From the NCBI GenBank assembly GCA_030604345.1, contig JAUVWB010000075.1, positions 1 to 7,119 of the forward strand: a stretch of DNA of 7,119 nucleotides, read 5' to 3'. Position numbers and translations under genes: made by a program. Positions 1 to 6,518 of this stretch are shown here, in pieces (the stretch's first letter is position 1; each line of letters starts with the position of its first letter). The stretch is from Desulfofustis sp. (GTDB taxonomy: Bacteria; Desulfobacterota; Desulfobulbia; Desulfobulbales; Desulfocapsaceae). Under the pieces are notes generated by a model, which had not been told where the DNA came from, made no database searches, and worked only from the letters and a program-made list of their open reading frames with translations.

Positions 1-80
1 CACACGACGATTCAAGGAGAAAAGAGCTTCCTCGCCTTGGTTCCCGCCAAACCAGAACCTTCACCGACTTGTTCTCTGTC

Positions 81-1406
81 ATGCCCAACAATCTGCTGCT
101 GATCAATTGCTTGCTGCTTGCCCATGTGGCCGACCGGCAGCTCTCCTACCTGCTCGTTCGCAACGGGAAAATTGCGGCTATCGGACCAATGGCCGCCTGT
201 CCCCTCCCCGGCGGGATGGCGACCGTCGATGGCGGCGGCAACCTTGTGCTACCGGGACTCATCAACGGTCACAACCATTGCGCCATGACGCTGTTTCGGG
301 GCATGGCCGACGACCTCGCATTGAGCGACTGGCTGTACAACCACATTTTCCCGGCCGAAGCGGCCCTTGTCAACCCGGAGATGGTCTACTGGTGCACCCT
401 GTTGGCAGCGGCAGAGATGATCAGTTCCGGCACCACCAGCGTCGCCGACGGCTATTTCTTCTCAGCAACGGCGGCCGAAGCGTTGCGTGATGCCGGCATG
501 CGAGCGGTAATTGCCCATGGCATCGTTGACTTTCCGGCGCCAAGCGTCCCCGATCCGAGCAAGAACATCGAAACGGTGGAGGGTTTTCTCCGACACTGGC
601 AGGGCCGGTCCTCGCTCATCACCCCCGCCGTCTTCGCGCACGCGCCGTACACCTGCTCGCCACGAACCCTGCGACGGGCCAAGGAATTGGCTGACCGATA
701 CGGCACGAAATTATTCATCCATGTGGCCGAGACCGCCAACGAACAGGCGACGATCATCGAGCCTCAGGGGCCGACACCGCTGCAACATTTAGCCAACCTG
801 GGTATCCTCGACGCTCACACCGTGCTGGTGCACGGCGTCTGGCTCGACGGCGCCGATCTGGATATTCTCGCCGCCAGCGGTGCAGCGGTCGTCACCTGCC
901 CGCAAAGCAATCTCAAGCTGGGTGCCGGTATCGCCCCGATTCCGCCCATGCTCTCCCGGCACATCCCGGTGGGACTCGGCACCGACGGCTGCGCGTCAAA
1001 TAACAGCCTGGACCTGTTTCGGGAAATGGATATGCTGGCCAAACTGCACAAAGCTACAGCCCGCGACGCCACGGCCATGCCGGCCAGCCGGGCGCTGTCG
1101 TGCGCCACCGAGGGCGGGGCGTCGGTTCTCGGTTTGGCCGGATGCGGCACCATCAGCGAGGGAGCGGCTGCCGATCTGATCCTGGTGGCGATCGATCAGC
1201 CGCACTTGACCCCCTTCGCCAACAGCGATCTCTTGGTCTATGCAGCCAGCGGCGCCGACGTGCGCAGCGTGATCATCGACGGCCGCCCGGTCATGCGTGA
1301 CCGGCATATCGTCAGTTTCGATGTGGCGGCAACGGTGCAACGTGTCTGCGCCATGGCCGCGCGCAGCAAGCACTCAGACCATCGCCGACCGAAAACAGAG
1401 CACTGA
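81..1406 (+). CDS. mtaD: 5-methylthioadenosine/S-adenosylhomocysteine deaminase-type amidohydrolase
   Basis: Cytosolic metal-dependent amidohydrolase of the MtaD/SAH deaminase family, predicted to deaminate 5'-methylthioadenosine and/or S-adenosylhomocysteine to the inosine analogues in SAM by-product salvage. With the ATG at 81 it has 441 residues, close to the family length. Visible motifs: the HxH metal pair in NGHNH (H64, H66), a Glu in FPAEA (E93), HAPYTCSP (H187), HVAET (H214), a later His in VLVHG (H251), CPQSNLKLG, and the GTDG aspartate (D302). The closing segment GAAADLILVAID and VIIDGRPVMRD is the usual C-terminal beta-sandwich part of the fold. The frame stays open to the left edge and a TTG lies at 69, but homologues start close to the MPNNLLLINC segment, so I prefer ATG 81. 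No convincing Shine-Dalgarno precedes it. Other adenine/cytosine-type deaminases (TrzA/AtzB class) share this fold, so the exact substrate is inferred. Confidence 0.88.
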   Translation: MPNNLLLINCLLLAHVADRQLSYLLVRNGKIAAIGPMAACPLPGGMATVDGGGNLVLPGLINGHNHCAMTLFRGMADDLALSDWLYNHIFPAEAALVNPEMVYWCTLLAAAEMISSGTTSVADGYFFSATAAEALRDAGMRAVIAHGIVDFPAPSVPDPSKNIETVEGFLRHWQGRSSLITPAVFAHAPYTCSPRTLRRAKELADRYGTKLFIHVAETANEQATIIEPQGPTPLQHLANLGILDAHTVLVHGVWLDGADLDILAASGAAVVTCPQSNLKLGAGIAPIPPMLSRHIPVGLGTDGCASNNSLDLFREMDMLAKLHKATARDATAMPASRALSCATEGGASVLGLAGCGTISEGAAADLILVAIDQPHLTPFANSDLLVYAASGADVRSVIIDGRPVMRDRHIVSFDVAATVQRVCAMAARSKHSDHRRPKTEH

Positions 1407-1424
1407 CATGGTACCTCCAGACCG

Positions 1425-1453
1425 TTGGAAAAATCGTGTCATCTTCCGACAAT
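1425..1453 (+). promoter_or_regulatory. candidate sigma70 promoter for the ACT-UPF0210 pair
   Basis: TTGGAA (1425-1430) and GACAAT (1448-1453) are separated by exactly 17 nt, each matching consensus at 4 of 6 positions. Transcription would begin near 1460, giving a leader of about 64 nt before the ATG at 1524. It lies in the only sizeable gap of the left gene cluster. Matches this good arise by chance, so this is tentative. Confidence 0.3.
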
Positions 1454-1511
1454 CGTTGTATATGCAGAACCTTCCGCCACCCGTGAAGCACAACGTCCGA
1501 ATGCCGAACCC

Positions 1512-1516
1512 GGAGA
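1512..1516 (+). promoter_or_regulatory. ribosome binding site deciding the ACT protein start
   Basis: GGAGA stands 7 nt before ATG 1524. The reading frame continues upstream to a TTG at 1425, but that start has no such site and would add 33 residues with no ACT similarity, so this site fixes the start at 1524. Confidence 0.7.
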
Positions 1517-1523
1517 AACAAGC

Positions 1524-2078
1524 ATGAGCAGGCAATTCATCATTTCAGTACTGTCCGAAGATCGTCCCGGCATCATCGCCGATATTACCGGTGCTGTTTA
1601 CGAACTGGGCGGCGATCTGGCCGAATTGAACCAGTCGATCCTCTGCGGCTACCTGACCATGATCTTGATCGCCGCCTTCGACACGGCCATGGCAGCGACC
1701 ACCTTACTGGCACGCCTGGAGGCCATCGACAGCCCCACCCGGTTCGACTTCATCGTCAGGGAAATAGAGGCCTCACCACCCTGCATTGAGATCGGCGCGC
1801 CTGCGAAGGCCTATATCATGACAGCGCAAGGGCGCAACAAGAAGGGTCTGGTACATGGCGTCAGCTCGTTCTGTTACCGGCACAACATCAACATCCTCGA
1901 CCTGGCCACCACCAGGACCGGAGACACCTATACCATGATTCTCCAGCTCGACCTGACCAAGGTTACCGCCGTCGCCGACGTGCGCAAAGAGCTACAACGT
2001 TTTGCCGAGCAAAACGGGTTGCAGGTGCTGCTGCAGCACCACGACCTGTTCAAGGTAACCAACGAAATCCCCTTCTAG
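1524..2078 (+). CDS. tandem ACT-domain protein (UPF0237/GcvR-like)
   Basis: A 184-residue cytosolic protein made of two ACT domains and little else. ACT 1 spans about residues 4-80 and opens with FIISVLSEDRPGIIADIT, the typical beta strand followed by the D-R-P-G-I ligand-binding loop. ACT 2 spans about 96-182, with YIMTAQGRNKKGLVHGVSSF, and ends LLQHHDLFKVTNEI, which resembles the conserved C-terminus of single-domain UPF0237 proteins (QHEDIF...MHRI). ACT domains usually bind amino acids or other small ligands; two in tandem without a DNA-binding or catalytic domain is the architecture of GcvR, a regulator of glycine cleavage genes. The gene sits 25 nt upstream of a UPF0210 gene, its standard partner in many bacteria, so partnership with that protein is more likely than a GcvR role. 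The ligand cannot be read from the sequence. Confidence 0.85.
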   Translation: MSRQFIISVLSEDRPGIIADITGAVYELGGDLAELNQSILCGYLTMILIAAFDTAMAATTLLARLEAIDSPTRFDFIVREIEASPPCIEIGAPAKAYIMTAQGRNKKGLVHGVSSFCYRHNINILDLATTRTGDTYTMILQLDLTKVTAVADVRKELQRFAEQNGLQVLLQHHDLFKVTNEIPF

Positions 2079-2091
2079 CACCACAGACAGC

Positions 2092-2097
2092 GAGGAA
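2092..2097 (+). promoter_or_regulatory. ribosome binding site of the UPF0210 gene
   Basis: GAGGAA lies 6 nt before ATG 2104, in the 25-nt gap after the ACT gene stop. It supports the ATG start and independent ribosome loading within a shared transcript. Confidence 0.65.
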
Positions 2098-2103
2098 GCA
2101 ACC

Positions 2104-3489
2104 ATGCTGCGATCGGATCAGATCTTGTCCACCGTTGAAATGATTCAGAAAGAGAATCTCGATGTCCGTACCGTTACCATGGGCATCAACCTGCTCGACT
2201 GCAGGACCGCAAGCGTGCAGCACACCTGCCGAAACATCGAAGACCGGATCAGGGACAAGGCCGGCTCGTTCGTCGAAACCTGCAATCTGGTGTCACGCCG
2301 GCTCGGTATTCCGGTGGTCAACAAGCGCATCTCCATCACCCCCATTGCCTTCGTCGGTGCTGGCTTCGATCGTGACGGCTTCGTTGAACTGGCTCGTTGC
2401 CTGGACCGGGCTGCGATCTCGGTGGGCGTTGACATTCTGGGAGGGTTTTCCGCACAGGTCGAAAAAGGAATGACCGCCACCGATCGCGAATTCATTCTCG
2501 CCTTGCCCGAAGCCCTGGCGGTATCGGACAAGGTGTGCGCCTCGATCAACATTGCCTCGTCGCAGAAAGGGATCAACATGGATGCGCTGGCCATGCTCGG
2601 TAGAACCGTCAAGGACATCGCTATCCGTACCAGCCACCAGAACGGTTTCGGCGCCGCCAAATTTGTCGTCTTCTGCAATCAACCAGGCGATAACCCGTTC
2701 ATGGCCGGAGCCATCCACGGTCTCGAGGAGGCCGATACGGTGCTCAACATCGGCGTGTCGGGCCCCGGTGTCGTGGCCCGGGCTCTGGAACGACTGATCA
2801 ACAACCGAAAGGGCAACGGCAGCCGTTTACGGCTCGATGAAATTGCCGAAGAGATCAAGCAAACCACTTTCCGGGTCACCCGGTGCGGCGAACTGGTCGG
2901 CCGCCAGGTATCGGAGATCCTTGGCGTCTCATTTGGCGTGGTCGATCTGTCGCTAGCCCCAACGCCCACCATCGGTGACAGTGTCGGTGAGATTCTTCAT
3001 ATCCTCGGCGTTGATGCCATCGGCGCTCCGGGATCGACGGCAATCCTGGCGATGCTCAACGACGCCGTGAAAAAAGGGGGACTGTTCGCCTCAAAAACGG
3101 TAGGGGGTCTGAGCGGCGCCTTTATCCCGGTGATGGAGGATGCGGTGCTGGCCGAGGCTGTCGGCCGTGATGAACTGTGTCTGGAAAAACTGGAGGCGAT
3201 GACCTGCGTCTGCTCGGTGGGCCTCGACATGGTGGCCATCCCCGGCTCCGTGGACGCCGACACCATCGCCGCCATCATCGCCGATGAGATGGCTATCGGC
3301 ATGATCAACAACAAGACCACTGCCGCCCGCCTCGTCCCGGTTCCAGGCAAAAAGGCGGGCGACGTGGTGAGCTTCGGCGGCCTGTTCGGGTCCAGCCCCA
3401 TCATGCCCGTCAGAAACGTCGGCAAATCAAGCCGCTTCATAGGCTGGGGCGGACGAATGCCGGCACCGATCCACAGCTTCAAGAATTGA
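2104..3489 (+). CDS. UPF0210 (PFL-like, DUF711) family protein
   Basis: A 461-residue protein, full length for UPF0210 (about 450). Conserved family blocks appear in order: LDVRTVTMGINLLDC (19-33), GIPVVNKRISITPIAF (68-83), GVDILGGFSAQVEKG (108-122), ALPEALAVSDKVCASINI (133-150), KGINMDALAMLG (155-166), DNPFMAGAIHG (196-206), NIGVSGPGVVARALE (215-229), APTPTIGDSVGEIL (285-298) and the closing GWGGRMPAPIHSFKN (447-461). Solved members of the family have a fold related to pyruvate formate-lyase/ribonucleotide reductase barrels, hence the PFL label, but no activity is established and I see no classical glycyl-radical C-terminal motif here. Several cysteines recur (C33, C145, C191, C368, C370). 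The close upstream ACT gene is its usual neighbour, suggesting the ACT protein senses a ligand for it or regulates it; that is inference. The 3' end overlaps the opposing pseudouridine synthase gene. Confidence 0.93.
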   Translation: MLRSDQILSTVEMIQKENLDVRTVTMGINLLDCRTASVQHTCRNIEDRIRDKAGSFVETCNLVSRRLGIPVVNKRISITPIAFVGAGFDRDGFVELARCLDRAAISVGVDILGGFSAQVEKGMTATDREFILALPEALAVSDKVCASINIASSQKGINMDALAMLGRTVKDIAIRTSHQNGFGAAKFVVFCNQPGDNPFMAGAIHGLEEADTVLNIGVSGPGVVARALERLINNRKGNGSRLRLDEIAEEIKQTTFRVTRCGELVGRQVSEILGVSFGVVDLSLAPTPTIGDSVGEILHILGVDAIGAPGSTAILAMLNDAVKKGGLFASKTVGGLSGAFIPVMEDAVLAEAVGRDELCLEKLEAMTCVCSVGLDMVAIPGSVDADTIAAIIADEMAIGMINNKTTAARLVPVPGKKAGDVVSFGGLFGSSPIMPVRNVGKSSRFIGWGGRMPAPIHSFKN

Positions 3490-4420
3490 TCTCGAGCAGT
3501 TCGTCAAGCCTTCCGGCAACCGTATCCAGTACCGGCCAGTCCATCAGGGCGGGGACCGGCGCCACCAGTTCCAGACGATCGCCGCTGAGCGGATGATACA
3601 GGCTGAGCCGCCAGGAGTGGAGAGAGGGATACGGCAGGTTCTGATTTTCGTATCGCCCTGGCCCGCCGTAGCGGACATCTCCGATCAAGGGGTGGCCGGC
3701 CTCGGAGAGATGGGCTCGAATCTGATGGGTGCGACCGGTAATCAATTCGACGAGCAGCAGGCTTGCCTCGCTCCGCGTATCGACCACGCGATACCTGGTT
3801 TCCGCCGGGCGCCCGCCGATCGGTGTCGAGCCCATCCGGTTACGCCGGCGATTTCGGGCCAGATGACTGACGAAGCAGCCGCAGGGCACTGCCGGACAAC
3901 CCTGCACCAGCGCCAGGTACCGCTTGCGTACCAAACGCTCCCGGAATTGCTCGCTCAACGGGCCATGGGCCCGTGGATGGATGGAAAAAACGATCAACCC
4001 GCTGGTCCCTCGATCCAACCGCTGGACCATCCCGATTTCCAGCTTTCGCCCGAAACGTCGGTTCCTTCCCAGCCACACCTGAACAGCTTCGTAAAGCGTC
4101 CCCTGATAGCGGGCCGGTGTCGGCTGGGTATCGACACCGGCCGGTTTGTTAATCGCCAGCAGAGAATCATCCTGAAAGACAATCGACTCCGTGTCCAGAC
4201 GAAACGGTTCCAGCGGTGCCTCATCCCGGTGCAGTTCAACCGACTGGCCGGCGGTAACGATCAGTCCGTTTTTCCGGACCCGGCGACCATCCACATGCAC
4301 CCCGCCGATGTCGATCACCGCTCGCAACGTGGTACGCGACAGCTCCGGGATGCGACCCTGTAGGTAGTGATCGAGACGGCGTCCCGTCTCCTGCTCAGTC
4401 ACCATCAAATTCCACTTCAC
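3479..4420 (-). CDS. RluA-family 23S rRNA/tRNA pseudouridine synthase
   Basis: A 313-residue enzyme predicted to isomerise uridine to pseudouridine in structured RNA (RluA/RluC/RluD type). An N-terminal S4 RNA-binding domain (about 8-68) includes GRRLDHYLQGRIPELSRTTLR and GVHVDGRRV. The catalytic domain (about 80-300) includes LLAINKPAGVDTQP, the catalytic motif MVQRLDRGTSGL with the predicted nucleophile D136, VRKRYLALVQG, and LITGRTHQIRAHL near 226-238. The residue before RLD is Gln, where His is more usual. Start choice: GTG at 4420 has GAGGG 5 nt upstream and yields KWNLMVTEQETG as the first strand; ATG at 4405 lacks a comparable site and would cut into that strand; a longer frame to 4498 adds a non-family sequence. 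The target site in rRNA cannot be decided from sequence alone. The stop overlaps the convergent UPF0210 gene by 11 nt. Confidence 0.9.
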   Translation of the reverse strand: MKWNLMVTEQETGRRLDHYLQGRIPELSRTTLRAVIDIGGVHVDGRRVRKNGLIVTAGQSVELHRDEAPLEPFRLDTESIVFQDDSLLAINKPAGVDTQPTPARYQGTLYEAVQVWLGRNRRFGRKLEIGMVQRLDRGTSGLIVFSIHPRAHGPLSEQFRERLVRKRYLALVQGCPAVPCGCFVSHLARNRRRNRMGSTPIGGRPAETRYRVVDTRSEASLLLVELITGRTHQIRAHLSEAGHPLIGDVRYGGPGRYENQNLPYPSLHSWRLSLYHPLSGDRLELVAPVPALMDWPVLDTVAGRLDELLEINS

Positions 4421-4425
4421 GGCAG

Positions 4426-4430
4426 CCCTC
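4426..4430 (-). promoter_or_regulatory. ribosome binding site favouring the GTG start of the pseudouridine synthase
   Basis: On the - strand GAGGG is followed after 5 nt by GTG 4420-4418. The alternative ATG at 4405 is preceded only by a weak GTGGAA. This is the main reason for choosing GTG. Confidence 0.5.
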
Positions 4431-4636
4431 GTATACGTGCTCTTCGCTGGTTTTCCGGCGACGGCAAAGCGGCTGCAAAGGCGCGGGCGATATGCCACCA
4501 GTCGCCGCCGGCGCAGCCATCATTCAATAGAGATCCTTGAAAAATTGCCATTTCGTCCAATCTCATCGTTGCGCAATCACATTTTATCCTCGGAATATCA
4601 ATTATATGCCTGCGGTAACATGCTCTTGCGAGCCTC

Positions 4637-4669
4637 GATCTTGAACGAAATTTCGAATTTTTCAAGCTC
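4637..4669. repeat. nested inverted repeat, operator-like
   Basis: The arms GATCTTGAA (4637-4645) and TTCAAGCTC (4661-4669) pair at 8 of 9 positions, with the six inner positions CTTGAA/TTCAAG perfect. The 15-nt interior holds a perfect 10-nt palindrome, CGAAATTTCG, at 4646-4655. It ends 8 nt before the candidate -35 box of the YkgJ gene. The position and symmetry fit a regulator binding site; no T-run follows, so it is not a standard terminator. Confidence 0.45.
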
Positions 4670-4677
4670 CCCAATAG

Positions 4678-4705
4678 TTGCACGGGACAAGAAAGCGGCT
4701 ACAAT
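4678..4705 (+). promoter_or_regulatory. promoter-like pair overlapping the YkgJ start codon
   Basis: TTGCAC (4678-4683) and TACAAT (4700-4705) are separated by 16 nt and each is close to consensus. The -10 hexamer overlaps the ATG at 4704, so a transcript from here would start near 4712, after that start codon. Either this pair is fortuitous or translation starts further in, for example at ATG 4752. Confidence 0.25.
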
Positions 4706-5276
4706 GGATCACAGTCGTATCATCCGTTCCCTTCAACCAATTGACCTGCCCATGCTGCGCCATCCACTGCCGCCTCCCGACCGGACCACCACCCTCCGCT
4801 ACCGGCAGCTGATTAATGAGGTGGACGCCGCCATCCATCTCCTGATCGACAGCTGTTTCCCCGGTCGTCTCAGGTGTGGCCCCGGATGCAGCTCCTGCTG
4901 TACACGGTTCAGCGTTCTGCCGCTGGAAGCAGCGCTGATGTTTGCGGCCCGGCCGTCCTGGGCGCCGGCAAGAGCAGCCGGCAAAGATCGTTGCAGGCTG
5001 CTCTCAGGAGATCGCTGTTCAATCTACCCTCACCGGCCGATCATCTGCCGCACCCAAGGGCTGCCGATCGCCTACGTCCATGAGGACGGAACCACCCTCG
5101 AGGTCTCCGCCTGCCCACTGAATTTCGCCGAAGACCATCAATTCATCCACGAAGAATTGCTCTTCCTCGATCATTACAACGACCGCTTGGCCGAACTGAA
5201 CCGCAGATATTGTCGGACCAACGGCATCGATCCGCAACTGCGCATTCCCATCGAACTCCTGGCCAGAAATCTCTGA
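4704..5276 (+). CDS. YkgJ-family cysteine-cluster protein (CxxxCxxCC)
   Basis: A 190-residue cytosolic protein of the YkgJ family (putative zinc- or iron-chelating domain). Eight cysteines lie in the family arrangement: C58, C62, C65 and C66 in CGPGCSSCC; C97 and C105; C115 in IYPHRPIICRTQG; and C137 in VSACPLNF. Family members are thought to bind zinc or an Fe-S cluster; the physiological role is unknown. The segment before C58 (about 28-52) is a likely helix. The start is uncertain: ATG 4704 gives a usual family length but has no good ribosome site and overlaps a promoter-like hexamer; ATG 4752 would remove 16 residues without touching the cluster; the open frame back to 4437 looks non-coding. 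It is divergent from the pseudouridine synthase gene and convergent with the PAP2 gene, so it is probably transcribed alone. Confidence 0.85.
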   Translation: MDHSRIIRSLQPIDLPMLRHPLPPPDRTTTLRYRQLINEVDAAIHLLIDSCFPGRLRCGPGCSSCCTRFSVLPLEAALMFAARPSWAPARAAGKDRCRLLSGDRCSIYPHRPIICRTQGLPIAYVHEDGTTLEVSACPLNFAEDHQFIHEELLFLDHYNDRLAELNRRYCRTNGIDPQLRIPIELLARNL

Positions 5277-5315
5277 GTGGGTCAAGGTGCGGGCAGCCGA
5301 CAAGCATCGTCCTTG

Positions 5316-6338
5316 TCAGGCACGGGTACTGAACAAACCGGCTTCTCGGGTCTTGCGCAGCGTCTGATACATGACCGGCAGCGAGACAACGCTGAAGCAC
5401 ACGAGCCACGGCCATCGATCGAAGAAAAAATGACGCAGGCCGAGGATACAAACGGTTAAGGCCAGGCAAAACAGACTGAGATACCAGCACAGAATGAACG
5501 CCCGCCATGGCGGCGGGGGGGCATCCTGCCCCCGGTAATGGTACCTTCCGTCCTGCGGCTCCACCACCCGCAGCCCGTAAAAGAACAGACAGTGGATAAG
5601 CAACCAGCCGCCAAAAAAGGAAAAGGCCACGTCGGTCGGCCAATGGGCAATACTCATCACCCGTGCCGTTCCCATGGCGGCGGCAAAAAGCAGACAGGAG
5701 CACAACAACAGCAGACCACTTTTCTGCCGTCGAGGAGCGGCCGTGGAATAGAGGGCGACATAGGCCAGGTCGACCAGCGTCACCGCCAAGGCGGTATGGC
5801 CGCTGGGAAAACTGGCCCGGTAGACGCCGGCATCGAGGAAGAACGGTCCGAACTCGTGCCAGTCGGAAAACGGTATCGTGCCAAAGATGGTCAACTTCGG
5901 TCGCGGTCTCGCCATGGCCCATTTCAACGTCTTGACCATCAGGATTGCGCACGAAAACGAAGAGACCAGCAGGAATTCAAGGCGTAATCGATGACAACGC
6001 AGAGCGGAGGATAGCGACGGTCGCCCGGTTATGATGCGTTTGGCCCGGCCCAGGACCGGCCAGTGGTCGCAGGGGGTATCCACCAGCGACGATGCCAGGT
6101 AGAGCAGCACCGAACCGATGACAAAAAAGACCACCAGATCACCGCCGCCTGGCTGTTCCAACTCAAAGAGCGAATCTCCCATGAGCGTCACAAACCACTC
6201 CTGTCGATAGGCGGCAATCAGTTTGGTCAGCCACACGTCATGGGAATCAAGGAAAATCATCGCCACTGTCCCGAAGAAGATGATGGCGATGAGAACTACC
6301 CGATCGGGCAGAAAATGCCTCACGGTAGTGGAATGCAT
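5316..6338 (-). CDS. PAP2-family membrane phosphatase
   Basis: A 340-residue integral inner-membrane protein of the PAP2/acid phosphatase superfamily, which dephosphorylates lipid phosphates such as phosphatidate, undecaprenyl diphosphate or lipid A. All three active-site motifs are present: K-x6-RP in KWAMARPRP (K139 to P147), PSGH at 178-181, and R-x5-H-x3-D in RVMSIAHWPTD (R226, H232, D236). Hydrophobic segments are visible near 13-31, 67-87, 121-138, 181-199, 208-223, 237-256, 280-302 and 309-322, the first and last lying outside the core. The proline-rich turn DAPPPPW (about 272-278) links core and C-terminal helices. Start: TTG 6341 and ATG 6338 are adjacent; GGAG lies 6 or 9 nt upstream respectively, so a one-codon ambiguity remains. 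The substrate is unknown. It is convergent with the YkgJ gene, 39 nt away, and divergent from the glycosyltransferase. Confidence 0.9.
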   Translation of the reverse strand: MHSTTVRHFLPDRVVLIAIIFFGTVAMIFLDSHDVWLTKLIAAYRQEWFVTLMGDSLFELEQPGGGDLVVFFVIGSVLLYLASSLVDTPCDHWPVLGRAKRIITGRPSLSSALRCHRLRLEFLLVSSFSCAILMVKTLKWAMARPRPKLTIFGTIPFSDWHEFGPFFLDAGVYRASFPSGHTALAVTLVDLAYVALYSTAAPRRQKSGLLLLCSCLLFAAAMGTARVMSIAHWPTDVAFSFFGGWLLIHCLFFYGLRVVEPQDGRYHYRGQDAPPPPWRAFILCWYLSLFCLALTVCILGLRHFFFDRWPWLVCFSVVSLPVMYQTLRKTREAGLFSTRA

Positions 6339-6476
6339 CAAAGTGAGCTCCGTTATGCCGTAATCAGTATCACGTTATCCGACAGCCACCGTTTCCGGTC
6401 AGGCTTATCAGGGGGTTTGCTACCGTATTTCGCTCCCTCCTGCAAGAAAAATCAACCCGGGGCGGTTCCGGTCGGC

Positions 6477-6493
6477 GGCTCGGAGCCCGAGCC
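6477..6493. repeat. GC-rich perfect hairpin
   Basis: GGCTCGG (6477-6483) and CCGAGCC (6487-6493) form a perfect 7-bp stem around the 3-nt loop AGC. No run of T follows on either strand, so it is not a typical intrinsic terminator. It lies upstream of the candidate glycosyltransferase promoter and in the possible leader of the PAP2 transcript. Confidence 0.45.
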
Positions 6494-6518
6494 ACTCTCT
6501 TCCAGAATTCCAGTGAAA

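Larger units (their letters stand above)
4421..4703. other. AT-rich divergent intergenic spacer
   Basis: This 283-nt stretch separates two divergent genes and is clearly more AT-rich than its flanks, especially 4530-4680, as expected of a promoter region. On the - strand a perfect TATAAT lies at 4606-4601, but the hexamer 17 nt upstream (GCAAGA) is a poor -35 box, so it is only a weak candidate for the pseudouridine synthase, with a leader of about 175 nt. On the + strand there is a nested dyad at 4637-4669 and a promoter-like pair at 4678-4705. The frames that stay open here (a + extension from 4437 and a - frame ending at 4417) look unlike conserved protein and are not called. Confidence 0.5.

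Noticed and set aside
107..490. Open frame of 127 codons on + in the second frame of the deaminase gene
   Set aside because: It lies inside the clearly conserved amidohydrolase and is arginine/proline-rich, as expected of a GC-rich shadow frame.
2104..3489. UPF0210 protein as an active glycyl-radical enzyme
   Set aside because: The PFL label refers to fold resemblance; I see no glycyl-radical motif and no activating radical-SAM gene in the window.
3593..4363. Long open frame of 256 codons on + opposite the pseudouridine synthase
   Set aside because: Antisense to S4 and catalytic motifs that clearly identify the - strand gene; its own translation shows no recognisable domain.
5299..5317. Inverted repeat GACAAG/CTTGTC between the convergent YkgJ and PAP2 genes as a bidirectional terminator
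   Set aside because: The stem is only 6 bp with a 7-nt loop, overlaps the PAP2 stop codon and has no T-run on either strand.
5143..5952. Open frame of 269 codons on - overlapping the PAP2 gene
   Set aside because: It reads an alternative frame of the PAP2 gene and the antisense of the YkgJ 3' end; the PAP2 frame holds all active-site motifs.
6351..6378. Two CGTTAT copies spaced 22 nt upstream of the PAP2 gene as operator half-sites
   Set aside because: Six-base direct repeats at this distance are easily random, and no promoter was recognised for them to act on.
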